A DNA stretch of 64,000 bases from Streptomyces sp. NBC_00162 (lineage in GTDB: Bacteria > Actinomycetota > Actinomycetes > Streptomycetales > Streptomycetaceae). Below, in pieces: positions 52,734 through 61,166 of the stretch. The DNA is taken from NCBI RefSeq assembly GCF_024611995.1, contig NZ_CP102509.1:7006001-7070000 (forward strand), written 5' to 3'. A model generated the notes under the pieces. That model did no database searches and had not been told where the DNA came from. It worked only from the letters and a program-made list of their open reading frames with translations. A program made the position numbers and the translations under genes. Within the stretch, counting starts at the first letter, position 1; each line of letters starts with the position of its first letter.

Positions 52734-53690
52734 TCACGCCACGAGGGTGACGGTCCGCTCCGCCGAGAAGGCGCCCCAGTTCCCGTCCGGCAGCCGGGCG
52801 CGCAGCTTCACGGCCCATACGGTACCGGCCGGCTCGGTCACCGTGATCCGGTGTTCGGCGCGTCCGCTGGGCACCGCACCTTTGCCGAACTGGATGACGG
52901 TGGTGGGCCGTCCGTTGACGTACAGCTCGTACTCGCTCGTCTCGCGGCCGGTGTCCGGCGGGGTCCAGGTGAGGGTGACCGCGCCCGGCGAGGCGGCCGC
53001 GGTGAACCCGGCGGGCGAGGTGCCCGGTCCTCCGCCGGAGGCGGGCGGGGTGGTCACGTCCACCGCGGGGGAGTCGGGGGAGGAGTTGTCCGCCCCGTCG
53101 CGGGCCCGCACGGTGAAGGTGTACACGGTGTCCGGCTGGAGGCCGCTCAGTGCCGTGCCGGTCTCGCCGGGGCCCGCGGTGTGGATCCGGACCCCGCCCT
53201 GGTAGACGTCGTACGCCGTCACGCCCGTGTCGTCCGTCGCGGCGGACCAGGACACCCGGGCGGCGCGCGGCCCGGTGGCCCGGCCCGTGGCGGTCGCCGG
53301 GGCGGTCGGCGCCCGGAGGTCCTCGGCCTTGGCCGCCGGGGTGGTCGCCGCGACGGCCGGGCCCGATCCGGAGAGGTTCCCGGCGGCGTCCTTGGCGCGG
53401 ACCGTGAAGGCGTAGCCGGTCTGCGGGGTGAGGCCGGTGATGTCCACCATGGTCTTCTCGGACGGGAGTTCGCGGACCAGGCGGCCGGCCTCGAAGACCT
53501 GGTAGCCGGTCACCCCGTCGCCCTCCGCGGCCGCCTCCCACATGACGTGCACGGTGGTGGAGCTGGCGGCCTGCGCGGTGAGCCCGGCGGGGGCGGGCGG
53601 CGGCTCGGTGTCGGGCGCGCTGCACCCGGCGCACGCGGCCAGGCCGCCGAGGGTCAGGCAGAGGACGAGCAGGGGGGCGGTGCGTCGCAC
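52734..53690 (-). CDS. Fibronectin type III lipoprotein
   Basis: A 318-aa secreted lipoprotein. The signal peptide (MRRTAPLLVLCLTLGGLAAC) has a lipobox LAAC with C20. Two clear Fn3 domains follow (APAGLTAQAASSTTVHVMWEAAAEGDGVTGYQVF..., and the ATATGRATGPRAARVSWSAATDDTGVTAYDVYQ... domain), then a third Fn3-like domain, separated by Pro/Gly linkers. These bind carbohydrates or proteins at the cell surface; no catalytic domain is seen. GTG start at 53690 with GGAGGA upstream. Confidence 0.87.
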   Translation of the reverse strand: MRRTAPLLVLCLTLGGLAACAGCSAPDTEPPPAPAGLTAQAASSTTVHVMWEAAAEGDGVTGYQVFEAGRLVRELPSEKTMVDITGLTPQTGYAFTVRAKDAAGNLSGSGPAVAATTPAAKAEDLRAPTAPATATGRATGPRAARVSWSAATDDTGVTAYDVYQGGVRIHTAGPGETGTALSGLQPDTVYTFTVRARDGADNSSPDSPAVDVTTPPASGGGPGTSPAGFTAAASPGAVTLTWTPPDTGRETSEYELYVNGRPTTVIQFGKGAVPSGRAEHRITVTEPAGTVWAVKLRARLPDGNWGAFSAERTVTLVA

Positions 53691-53822
53691 GGGATGCCTT
53701 CCTCCGCTTCCGCGTAAAGGTCTAGACATATATGGCACGCGGGGTGCCGGCCGGGCAAGACCCGTGCGGCGGCGGCCGCCGATGTGACCCGGTTCGTCTT
53801 CTTCTGATCTCCTCTGGCATTA

Positions 53823-53839
53823 TTGCGACCTCTTTGCAA
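53823..53839 (+). promoter_or_regulatory. Nur box (nickel-uptake regulator operator) for the ABC importer
   Basis: TTGCGA (53823-53828), CCTCT, TTGCAA (53834-53839) matches the Nur consensus tTGCaa-N5-ttGCAA that I recall from S. coelicolor, with one arm imperfect. The wider dyad is ATTGC/GCAAT. It overlaps a likely -10 (CATTAT at 53818-53823) ahead of the importer, as a nickel-dependent repressor site should. It lies in the 182-bp divergent gap with the Fn3 gene. Confidence 0.7.
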
Positions 53840-53872
53840 TTACAGATGATCGTGAACAGGGATGTGCAGAGC

Positions 53873-55501
53873 ATGACGGCCCGGACCGTACGGGGAATGG
53901 CCACGGCGACGCTGGCGGCCGCACTCATCACAGGGGTGGCGGCCTGTTCGAACCCCGGAGGGGGCGCCGCGGCCGGGCCGGGCGGCGCGGACTCCGTGGT
54001 CGTCGGCATCGCGACCGAGCCGGAGAGCCTCAGCCCGCTGCTGGGCTACGGCAAGGACGGCAACTCCAAGATCTTCGACGGGCTGCTCACGCACGACGCG
54101 GACATGAAGCTGAAGCCGGCGCTCGCCGAAGCCCTGCCTGAGGTCTCCTCGGACGGGCTCACCTACACCTACAAGCTGCGCCAGGGCGTGAAGTTCAGCG
54201 ACGGCGCACCCTTCTCCGCCAAGGACGTCGTCTTCACCTACCGCACGATCCTCGACGCGAAGACGAACAACGCGTCCAAGACCGAGCTGGACGCCATCGC
54301 GGGCGTCGATGCGCGCGGCGAGGACACGGTCGTCTTCACGCTGAAGTACCCCTACGCGCCGTTCGCCGAGCGGACCGTGCTGCCGATCGCCCCCGAGCAC
54401 ATAGCGGGCGGACAGGACGTCAACAGCGGCGAGTTCACCACCCACCCCGTCGGTACCGGGCCGTACGTGCTCACGGCCTGGTCCAAGGGCGAGAAGCTCG
54501 GCTTCAAGGCCAACCCCGGCTACTGGGGCGGCGAGCCCGCGGTGAAGAAGTTCACCATGGCCGTCATCAAGGACGACGACGTCCGCGCCACCCGGCTGCG
54601 CTCCGGCGAGCTGGACGGGGCGATCCTGCCGCCGAACCTCGCCGGAGCCCTCGGCGATCAGCCCGGCGAGGGGCACGGCGAGGCGGACAAGGGGCGCAGG
54701 ACATACGCCGCCAAGACCTTCGACTACCGCAACGTGACCCTGCCGACGCACCACAAGGTCACCGGTGACGTGGCGGTCCGCCAGGCGCTGGACATCGCCG
54801 TGGACCGCAAGGCCATGGTCGACAAGCTCCTGGACGGCGCGGGCAAGCCCGCCTACGGGCCGGTCCCGACCGACAGTCCGTGGTTCACCGCCGGCACGGA
54901 GCGTACGCACGACCTGGACAAGGCGAAGAAGATCCTCGACGACGCCGGCTGGAAGGCCGGCGCGGACGGCATCCGTGTCAAGGACGGGGTCCGCGCCTCC
55001 TTCCCGCTCTGGTACACCTCCGGCGACAAGATCCGCCAGGACCACGCGCTCGCCTTCGCCTCCGACGCCAAGAAGGCCGGCATCGAGGTCAGGACCGAGG
55101 CCGGGACCTGGGAGGTCATCGAGCCGCGGATGAAGACCGAGGCCGTCCTCGCGGGCGGCGGTTCCCCGGCCGACCCGGACTTCGACCAGTACCAGCTGCT
55201 CACCTCCTCGCTCGGCGGCGACGGCTTCAACAACATGGCCCGGTACGACAACCCGGCCGTGGACGCCGCCCTCGTCGACGGGCGGCGCGGCGGTGACCAG
55301 GCCGCGCGCAAGGCCGCGTACGACAGTGTGCAGCGCGAGCTCGTGAAGAACCCGGGCTACGTCTTCCTCACCCACATCGACCACCTGTACGTCGTGAACG
55401 ACAAGTGGGAGGGGCTCACCACCCAGGTCGAACCGCACGACCACGGCCTCGGCTCCGGCCCCTGGTGGAACGTCGAGAGCTGGAAGCCGAAGCAGAAGTG
55501 A
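53873..55501 (+). CDS. nikA: Nik-type ABC transporter substrate-binding lipoprotein
   Basis: A 542-aa SBP_bac_5-family binding protein. The signal peptide has a lipobox (GVAAC) with C25. LRQGVKFSDGAPFSAKDVVFTYRTILD, HPVGTGPYVLTAW and RQALDIAVDRKAMVD are family motifs. Family members bind peptides or nickel complexes; the Nur box upstream argues for nickel. The frame is open further up, but the ATG at 53873 gives a proper signal. It is the first of five genes that overlap or nearly touch. Confidence 0.88.
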   Translation: MTARTVRGMATATLAAALITGVAACSNPGGGAAAGPGGADSVVVGIATEPESLSPLLGYGKDGNSKIFDGLLTHDADMKLKPALAEALPEVSSDGLTYTYKLRQGVKFSDGAPFSAKDVVFTYRTILDAKTNNASKTELDAIAGVDARGEDTVVFTLKYPYAPFAERTVLPIAPEHIAGGQDVNSGEFTTHPVGTGPYVLTAWSKGEKLGFKANPGYWGGEPAVKKFTMAVIKDDDVRATRLRSGELDGAILPPNLAGALGDQPGEGHGEADKGRRTYAAKTFDYRNVTLPTHHKVTGDVAVRQALDIAVDRKAMVDKLLDGAGKPAYGPVPTDSPWFTAGTERTHDLDKAKKILDDAGWKAGADGIRVKDGVRASFPLWYTSGDKIRQDHALAFASDAKKAGIEVRTEAGTWEVIEPRMKTEAVLAGGGSPADPDFDQYQLLTSSLGGDGFNNMARYDNPAVDAALVDGRRGGDQAARKAAYDSVQRELVKNPGYVFLTHIDHLYVVNDKWEGLTTQVEPHDHGLGSGPWWNVESWKPKQK

Positions 55502-55511
55502 GCCGAGCCAA

Positions 55512-56513
55512 GTGACCACCCGCTCCGTCCGCCTCCCCTGGGGGAGGATGGCGCGCATGGCCGGGCGGCGGACCCTGTTCGCCGCCCCCGTCCTGCTCGC
55601 CGTCACCTTCGGGGTCTTCGCCATCGCCGCGATGTCCCCCTTCGACCCCGTCAAGGCCCACGCGGGCACCGCGGGCCTCACCGCCTCGCAGGAGCAGCTC
55701 GACCAGCTGAGGGACAACCTCGGCGTGGACCGGCCGTTCGTCGCGCGCTGGTGGGACTGGCTCACCTCGGCCCTCACCGGCGACCTCGGCACCTCCTCCG
55801 TGATGCGCCAGCCCGTCGCCGACGTCATCGCCGAACGGGTCGGGTGGTCGGCGCTGCTCGCCGGCTGCGCCTTCGCGGTCGCGGTCCTGGCGGGCACGGC
55901 GCTCGGGGTGCTCGCCGCGCGCCGCCAGGGCGGGTGGCTGGACCGCTGCGTCTCCTCGCTCGCCTACACGCTGGAGGCCGCCCCGGCCTTCTGGCTGGGG
56001 CTGCTGGCCATCTGGTTCTTCTCCGTCCGGCTGGGGGCGCTGCCCTCGGGCGGCCTGACGGACGCGGGCAGCGACACCGTCGCCTTCGGGCAGGTCGCCT
56101 CGCACCTGGTGCTCCCCGCTCTGGTGCTGGGCCTCTCCCAACTCCCCTGGTTCTTCCTGTACGTACGCCAGGGCGTGGCCGACGCGCTCGAGGAGGACCC
56201 CGTACGCGGCGCCCGCGCGCGGGGGCTGGCGGAACGGACCGTCCTGCTCGGGCACGGGCTGCGCTCCGGCATGCTGCCGATGCTGACGCTGATCGGCTCA
56301 CGGGTACCGGAGCTGATCACCGGCGCCCTGCTGGTGGAGACCGTCTTCAGCTGGCCGGGCATCGCGGCGGCCACCGTCCAGGCCGCCACCTCGGTGGACT
56401 TCCCGCTGCTGGCCGCGCTGACGGTGCTGGCCACCGCCGCGGTGCTGGCCGGGAACCTGCTGTCCGACCTGCTGTACGGGCTCGCGGACCCGAGGGTGGG
56501 CTTCGATGGCTGA
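55512..56513 (+). CDS. nikB: Nik-type ABC transporter permease
   Basis: A 333-aa DppB/NikB-like permease. About six hydrophobic helices are seen (for example LFAAPVLLAVTFGVFAIAAMSPF and LLAGCAFAVAVLAGTALGVLAARR), and the EAA-like loop includes VRQGVADALEEDPVRGARARGLAERTVLLGHGLRSGML. The GTG start is 11 nt after nikA, and its stop overlaps nikC by 8 bp. Confidence 0.92.
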   Translation: MTTRSVRLPWGRMARMAGRRTLFAAPVLLAVTFGVFAIAAMSPFDPVKAHAGTAGLTASQEQLDQLRDNLGVDRPFVARWWDWLTSALTGDLGTSSVMRQPVADVIAERVGWSALLAGCAFAVAVLAGTALGVLAARRQGGWLDRCVSSLAYTLEAAPAFWLGLLAIWFFSVRLGALPSGGLTDAGSDTVAFGQVASHLVLPALVLGLSQLPWFFLYVRQGVADALEEDPVRGARARGLAERTVLLGHGLRSGMLPMLTLIGSRVPELITGALLVETVFSWPGIAAATVQAATSVDFPLLAALTVLATAAVLAGNLLSDLLYGLADPRVGFDG

Positions 56514-57372
56514 GGTGACGTGGCGCTCGCACGGGCGGGCCCGGCGTTCGACGCGCACCCTGCGCGTACGTGCCTCGGCGGCGGTCGTGGCGCTGATCGT
56601 ACTGGCGGTGCTGCTGGTCCCGCCGCTGGCACAACTGGACCAGCAGGCAGTCGACTTGTCGGCAAAGCTCCAGGCGCCGTCCTGGGCCCACCCGTTCGGG
56701 ACGGACGACGTCGGGCGCGACCTGCTGCTGCGCTGTGTGTACGGGCTGCGGGTCTCCCTGCTGGTCGGCCTGGTGGCGGCCCTCGTCGCCACGGTGATCG
56801 GCACGGCCGTCGGCGCCGCCGCGGGGGCGCTGGGAGGCTGGACGGACCGGGTGGTCATGCGGGCCGTGGACACGCTGTCCTCGATCCCGCACCTGCTGCT
56901 GGGGATCTTCATCGTGGCGATGTTCCGCCCGGGCGTCTGGCCCGTGGTCGTCTCCGTGGCCGTGACCCACTGGCTGTCCACGGCCCGCATCGTCCGCGCG
57001 GAGGTGCTGTCCCTGCGCGGCCGCCCCTTCGTGGACGCGGCCGTGTCGGGCGGCGCCTCGCGGTGGCGGGTGGCCGTACGGCACCTGGTGCCGGGCGTCC
57101 TCCCGCAGGCGGGCCTCGCCGCGGTGCTGATGGTCCCGCACGCGATGTGGCACGAGTCGGCCCTGTCCTTCCTGGGCCTGGGGCTGCCCTCCCACCAGGC
57201 CAGCCTGGGCAACCTGGTGCAGACCGCGCGCGGCTCGCTGCTCGCCGGGGACTGGTGGCCCACGCTCTTCCCCGGCCTCCTCCTGATCATCCCGACGCTG
57301 GCGATCGCCGGCCTCGCGGGTGCCTGGCGGGACCGCCTCAACCCCCGGCGCCGCTCGGAGCTGACCCTGTGA
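56506..57372 (+). CDS. nikC: Nik-type ABC transporter permease
   Basis: A 288-aa DppC/NikC-like permease. It begins with a basic cytoplasmic tail and a hydrophobic helix (SAAVVALIVLAVLLVPPLAQL). The PFGTDDVGRDLLLRCVYGLRVSLLVGL motif is typical of this subfamily, and VDAAVSGGASRWRVAVRHLVPGVLPQ is the loop that docks the ATPase. It overlaps nikB at the start and nikD (GTGA) at the end. Confidence 0.93.
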   Translation: MAEVTWRSHGRARRSTRTLRVRASAAVVALIVLAVLLVPPLAQLDQQAVDLSAKLQAPSWAHPFGTDDVGRDLLLRCVYGLRVSLLVGLVAALVATVIGTAVGAAAGALGGWTDRVVMRAVDTLSSIPHLLLGIFIVAMFRPGVWPVVVSVAVTHWLSTARIVRAEVLSLRGRPFVDAAVSGGASRWRVAVRHLVPGVLPQAGLAAVLMVPHAMWHESALSFLGLGLPSHQASLGNLVQTARGSLLAGDWWPTLFPGLLLIIPTLAIAGLAGAWRDRLNPRRRSELTL

Positions 57373-58355
57373 CCTCCCCGCCCGTACTCAGCGTCGAGCA
57401 GCTCTCCGTCCGGTTCCGCATGCCCGGGGGCCGGTACGTCGAGGCCGTCACCGACGCCCGCTTCGACCTCGCTCCCGGCGAGTGCCTCGCCCTCGTCGGC
57501 GAGAGCGGCTGCGGCAAATCCGTACTCGCCTCCGCCCTGCTCGGCCTGCTCCCCGGCAACGCCGAGACCGCCGGGGCGGCCCGGCTCGCCGACGGGCTGG
57601 ACCTGCTCGCCGCCGAGGAGCGCACCCTGGCCAAGGCGGTACGGGGCCGCCGCATCGGCCTGGTGCCGCAGAGCCCGGCCGCGCACCTCACGCCGGTCCG
57701 CACCGTACGGGCCCACCTGGAGGAAACCGTCCGGGACCTGGCCGGGGCCCCGACGGCCACCCGGCGCAAGGCCGCTCTGGGCAAGGCCGCCCTGCGCAAG
57801 ACTGCTCTGCGCAAGGCCGCCGAGGCAGCCGCCGAGCGGGCCGCCTTCCCCGCGAGCCATCTCGACCACCACCCGCACCAGCTCTCCGGCGGACTCGCCC
57901 AGCGGGCCGCCACCGCACTCGCCCTCGTGGGCGACGCGCCGCTGCTCCTGGCCGACGAACCGACCACGGGCCTGGACCGGGACCTCGTCCACCGCACCGT
58001 CGACGAGCTGCGCGCCCACACCCGCGACACCGGCCGGGCGCTGCTGATGATCACGCACGACCTCGCGGCGGCCGAGCGGATCGCCGACACCGTCGCCGTC
58101 ATGTACGCCGGCCGGATCGTGGAACTCGCCCCGGCCGAGGAGTTCTTCGGCCGGCCCGGACCCCGCCACCCCTACTCCCGGGGCCTGCTCGACGCGCTCC
58201 CCGAGCGTGCCTTCGCCCCCATCCCCGGCGCCCCGCCCGAGCTCGGCGCACTGCCGGCCGGCTGCGCCTTCGCCGCCCGCTGCCGGGCCGCCGACCGGGT
58301 CTGCCGCGCGGAGCGGCCCGTGCTCACCGAAGGGGTGGCCTGCCACCATGCTTGA
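57369..58355 (+). CDS. nikD: Nik-type ABC transporter ATP-binding protein NikD, with Lys/Ala repeat insertion
   Basis: A 328-aa OppD-like ATPase. Walker A is GESGCGKS (residues about 44-51), the signature LSGGLAQRAATALALVG, Walker B LLLADEPTTGLD, and the switch His in LMITHDLAAAERIADTV. The C-terminal OppD/F-type cysteine cluster (CAFAARCRAADRVCRAERP) is present. Between the helical domain and the signature is an insertion of [R/G]KAAL repeats made by a 15-bp tandem repeat (57765-57824). GTG overlaps nikC; the stop overlaps nikE. Confidence 0.9.
   Translation: MTSPPVLSVEQLSVRFRMPGGRYVEAVTDARFDLAPGECLALVGESGCGKSVLASALLGLLPGNAETAGAARLADGLDLLAAEERTLAKAVRGRRIGLVPQSPAAHLTPVRTVRAHLEETVRDLAGAPTATRRKAALGKAALRKTALRKAAEAAAERAAFPASHLDHHPHQLSGGLAQRAATALALVGDAPLLLADEPTTGLDRDLVHRTVDELRAHTRDTGRALLMITHDLAAAERIADTVAVMYAGRIVELAPAEEFFGRPGPRHPYSRGLLDALPERAFAPIPGAPPELGALPAGCAFAARCRAADRVCRAERPVLTEGVACHHA
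57765..57824 (+). repeat. 15-bp tandem repeat inside nikD
   Basis: Four 15-nt units (CGCAAGGCCGCTCTG and variants at 57765, 57780, 57795 and 57810) encode RKAAL, GKAAL, RKTAL and RKAAE. It adds a positively charged amphipathic helix to NikD. Slippage could change the copy number between strains. Confidence 0.8.
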
Positions 58356-59007
58356 GCTCAAGGACATCACCGCGGGCTACGACCGCCAGGCCCCCGTCGT
58401 CCGCGGGGCGCACCTGACCCTGCGCCCCGGCGAGTCCCTCGGCCTGCTGGGGCCGAGCGGCTGCGGCAAGTCCACCCTCGCCCGGGTCGCCGCCCTGCTG
58501 CACCGTCCCGACCGCGGGACCGTGGCCCTGGACGGCCGCGCCGTGACCGGCTTCCGCCATCGGGCCCCGCGCTCCCTGCGCGTCACCGTGGGGGTCGTCT
58601 TCCAGCAGCCCCGGCTCTCCGCGGACCCCCGGCTCCGGTTGCGCGAGCTCGTCGCCGAACCCCTCCGGGCCACTGGCCGTCGTAAGGAAGCGGAAACGCG
58701 GGTCGCCGAGTTGACGGAACGTGTCGGCCTCGGCCCCGATCTGCTCACCCGGCGCCCCCACGAGGTCAGCGACGGCCAGCTGCAACGCGCCTGTCTGGCC
58801 CGGGCCCTGGTGCTCCGGCCGCGCTGGCTGGTGTGCGACGAGATGACCGCGATGCTGGACGCCTCCACCACGGCCGCGCTGGTCAGGGTGGTCGAGGAGT
58901 ACCGCGCCGAGACCGGGGCGGGCCTCCTCGCCGTCGGCCACGATCCGGTGCTCCTCGAGCGCTGGTGCGACCGTACGACCCACTGGAGCGAGATCGTCAA
59001 GGACTGA
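58348..59007 (+). CDS. nikE: Nik-type ABC transporter ATP-binding protein NikE
   Basis: A 219-aa ATPase, shorter than OppF (about 300 aa) but complete for the core: Walker [19 protein letters not shown]-loop VVFQQPRLSADPRL, Walker B LVCDEMTAMLD and the D-loop region. The signature is VSDGQLQRACLARAL (SDGQ instead of SGGQ). The Walker B Glu follows the Asp (DEM). It ends directly after the switch region, lacking the C-terminal OppF tail. It overlaps nikD by 8 bp, and a near-perfect dyad (59005-59027) follows the stop. Confidence 0.9.
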   Translation: MLELKDITAGYDRQAPVVRGAHLTLRPGESLGLLGPSGCGKSTLARVAALLHRPDRGTVALDGRAVTGFRHRAPRSLRVTVGVVFQQPRLSADPRLRLRELVAEPLRATGRRKEAETRVAELTERVGLGPDLLTRRPHEVSDGQLQRACLARALVLRPRWLVCDEMTAMLDASTTAALVRVVEEYRAETGAGLLAVGHDPVLLERWCDRTTHWSEIVKD

Positions 59008-59027
59008 CCGCCCGTCACGGACGGTCA
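59005..59027. other. Near-perfect dyad at the end of the nik operon
   Basis: TGACCG (59005-59010) is mirrored by CGGTCA (59022-59027), with CCGT/ACGG inside, so 10 of 11 arm bases pair. It starts at the nikE stop codon. A dyad this close to the end suggests a terminator, but the loop is only about one base, so it could also be an operator for the downstream gene. Confidence 0.4.
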
Positions 59028-59105
59028 ACACCCGTACGGCGGACACGTCTTTCGCCCGGCGACACCCCTGCCTGCGCCACCATGGCGGCGAGTAAGGAGG
59101 TTTCG

Positions 59106-59300
59106 ATGGTGATTTCCCTCTCCGTGGTCGTCCTGCTCCTCATCCTCGCCTGGATCTTCCTGCGCAGCGGCGGTCTGAAGTTCTCCCACGCCGTCGTCTG
59201 CGTGCTGCTCGGCTTCTACCTCGCGAGCAGCAGCATGGCGACGACCATCCACGACGGCCTGACGGCCACCGCGAACGTGGTCTCCAGCCTCAAGCCCTGA
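59106..59300 (+). CDS. Small membrane protein, 64 aa
   Basis: A 64-aa protein with an N-terminal hydrophobic helix (MVISLSVVVLLLILAWIFLRSG) and a second hydrophobic stretch (HAVVCVLLGFYLASSSM). AAGGAGG lies about 6 nt before the ATG at 59106. No family is recognised; similar two-helix proteins are common in Streptomyces. It follows the nik operon by 98 bp. Confidence 0.72.
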   Translation: MVISLSVVVLLLILAWIFLRSGGLKFSHAVVCVLLGFYLASSSMATTIHDGLTATANVVSSLKP

Positions 59301-59360
59301 ACCCTGTCCGGGAACTGTTCGATCAACTGTTGCGCGTACGTGAATCATCCGGCTCTTCCA

Positions 59361-59389
59361 TGGACTCTTCGGGCACTGCGATCTAGCGT
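59361..59389 (+). promoter_or_regulatory. Promoter for the secreted beta-propeller protein
   Basis: TGGACT (59361-59366), 17-nt spacer, TAGCGT (59384-59389) is a plausible -35/-10 pair. The gene's ATG at 59453 has GGAGGAA upstream. Confidence 0.5.
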
Positions 59390-59452
59390 CTGGCGGCGGC
59401 GCGATGTCAGACGCAATGTCAATAGAACCGAAGAGACACGGAGGAAGTCCGG

Positions 59453-61021
59453 ATGTTCCGAAGAGCGCTGAACTGCGCTGTGGTACCGGTCCTCGCCGCA
59501 TTCACGGTGATGTACGGCGTCACGCCCGCCCAGGCCGACGAGATACCCAAGGCCCCCGGTCACCGCCTGATCAGCCACTACGACGGCGCCCCCGCGGCCG
59601 CCGCACCGCTGCCCGGCCAGGCGCCGCCGCAGCACCCCTTCCTCGCGCCCAACGGCCGCAGCGGCATGCACTCCGACGCGGCCGGCAGCGCCACGGCCCC
59701 CTGGTCCGGGCCGCTCGGCAAGAACCCGCAGGTGACGAGCGAGAAGATCGCCGCCCTCGGCGGCGAATGCGCCACCGCCACCTTCGACACGGGCGGCCGG
59801 CTCGTCACGGTGTGCGGCACCTTCTCGGGCTTCAAGGTCAAGCTCCTGGAGCCCCGTACGCTCGCCACGCTCGCGGAGTACCAGCTCCCGCAGCGTTCCT
59901 CGACGGTCGAGGCGATCACCTCCCTCGACTTCTCGAAGATCTTCAAGGACACCTCGGGCGGCGCCTACTTCTACCTGGACAACCAGGACCGGGCCGTGCT
60001 GGCCGACTCCCGCCAGCACATCCTGCGCCTCGCGCACTCCCAGAGCCCGGACGGAAGCTGGAAGTTCACCGTCGAGGACGACTGGGACCTCACCGGCCAG
60101 GTGCCGCACGACTGCGTCACCTGGACCAACCTGTGGCCCAGCGGCACCTGTGACCCCGTCACCTCCGTGATGCCCGACTGGAACGGCCGCATCTGGTGGG
60201 TCACCCGCCAGGGCCGTGTCGGCACCGTGGACCCGGCGACCTCGGGCATCCGCTCCATCCGGCTGGACGGCGAGGAGATCCAGAACTCCTTCTCGGTCGC
60301 CGAGGACGGCGTCTCGATCGTCTCCGACCACGCGCTCTACAGCTTCCGCGCCGCCGCCGACGGCACCCCCGAGGTGCAGTGGCGCCAGACCTACGACCGC
60401 GGAACCGCCGCCAAGCCCGGCTCCGTGAACCAGGGTTCGGGCACCACCCCCGACCTCTTCGGCGAAGGCTACGTCGCCATCACGGACAACGCCGACGACC
60501 GGATGAACGTCCTGGTCTACCGGCGGGGCGTGGACGTCCCGGCCGACCGGCGGCTGGTCTGCAGGGTGCCGGTGTTCGGTTCCGGTGCCTCGACCACCGA
60601 CAACTCCCTGATCACCTGGGGCAACAGCATCGTCGTCGAGAACAACTACGGCTACGAGAACCTCACCACCCTGCTGCTGGGCAAGTCCGTCGTCGGGGGC
60701 GCGACCCGCATCGACGTGCGCGCCGACGGCAGCGGCTGCGACACGGTCTGGGAGAGCCAGGTCCGCGCGCCGTCCGTCGTCCCGAAGCTCTCCACCGCGA
60801 ACGGGCTGCTCTACTTCTACGAGAAGGAGCCCAACTCCTGGGGCATCGACGCCTGGTACCTCACCGCGGTGGACTTCCGCACCGGTGAGCGCCGCTGGCG
60901 GCAGCTGACCGGAACCGGTCCGCTGTACGACAACAACTGGGCCCCGATCACCCTCGGGCCCGACGGCACCGCGTACGTCGGCGTCTTCAACGGCATCGTC
61001 GCGGTCCGCGACGGCGGCTGA
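59453..61021 (+). CDS. Secreted beta-propeller-like protein
   Basis: A 522-aa exported protein. The signal peptide is residues 1-28 (MFRRALNCAVVPVLAAFTVMYGVTPAQA, cleavage after AQA). The remaining part has repeated Asp/Gly/Trp blades (for example WNGRIWWVTRQGRVGTVDPATSGIRSIRLDG and GPDGTAYVGVFNGIVAVRDGG), a PQQ-like or quinoprotein-like propeller. No catalytic residues are recognised. It may bind sugar or phenol. A strong hairpin follows its stop. Confidence 0.75.
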   Translation: MFRRALNCAVVPVLAAFTVMYGVTPAQADEIPKAPGHRLISHYDGAPAAAAPLPGQAPPQHPFLAPNGRSGMHSDAAGSATAPWSGPLGKNPQVTSEKIAALGGECATATFDTGGRLVTVCGTFSGFKVKLLEPRTLATLAEYQLPQRSSTVEAITSLDFSKIFKDTSGGAYFYLDNQDRAVLADSRQHILRLAHSQSPDGSWKFTVEDDWDLTGQVPHDCVTWTNLWPSGTCDPVTSVMPDWNGRIWWVTRQGRVGTVDPATSGIRSIRLDGEEIQNSFSVAEDGVSIVSDHALYSFRAAADGTPEVQWRQTYDRGTAAKPGSVNQGSGTTPDLFGEGYVAITDNADDRMNVLVYRRGVDVPADRRLVCRVPVFGSGASTTDNSLITWGNSIVVENNYGYENLTTLLLGKSVVGGATRIDVRADGSGCDTVWESQVRAPSVVPKLSTANGLLYFYEKEPNSWGIDAWYLTAVDFRTGERRWRQLTGTGPLYDNNWAPITLGPDGTAYVGVFNGIVAVRDGG

Positions 61022-61037
61022 TCCCCCCCGGGGGGAG

Positions 61038-61068
61038 GCCGGTCGGCACGCGATCCGTGCCGACCGGC
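61038..61068. terminator. Strong bidirectional terminator hairpin
   Basis: GCCGGTCGGCAC (61038-61049) is mirrored perfectly by GTGCCGACCGGC (61057-61068) with a 7-nt loop. It lies between the convergent propeller and arylsulfotransferase-family genes in a 145-bp gap. Confidence 0.85.
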
Positions 61069-61166
61069 TCTCCCGCGTGATCAGCGGCGCCGCCACTCCT
61101 CGGCCGGCAGCCGGCGGCAGTGTTGCCCGGCTCCCGGCGCGGCCCGCTACCGCACGTTGCGTCGCG

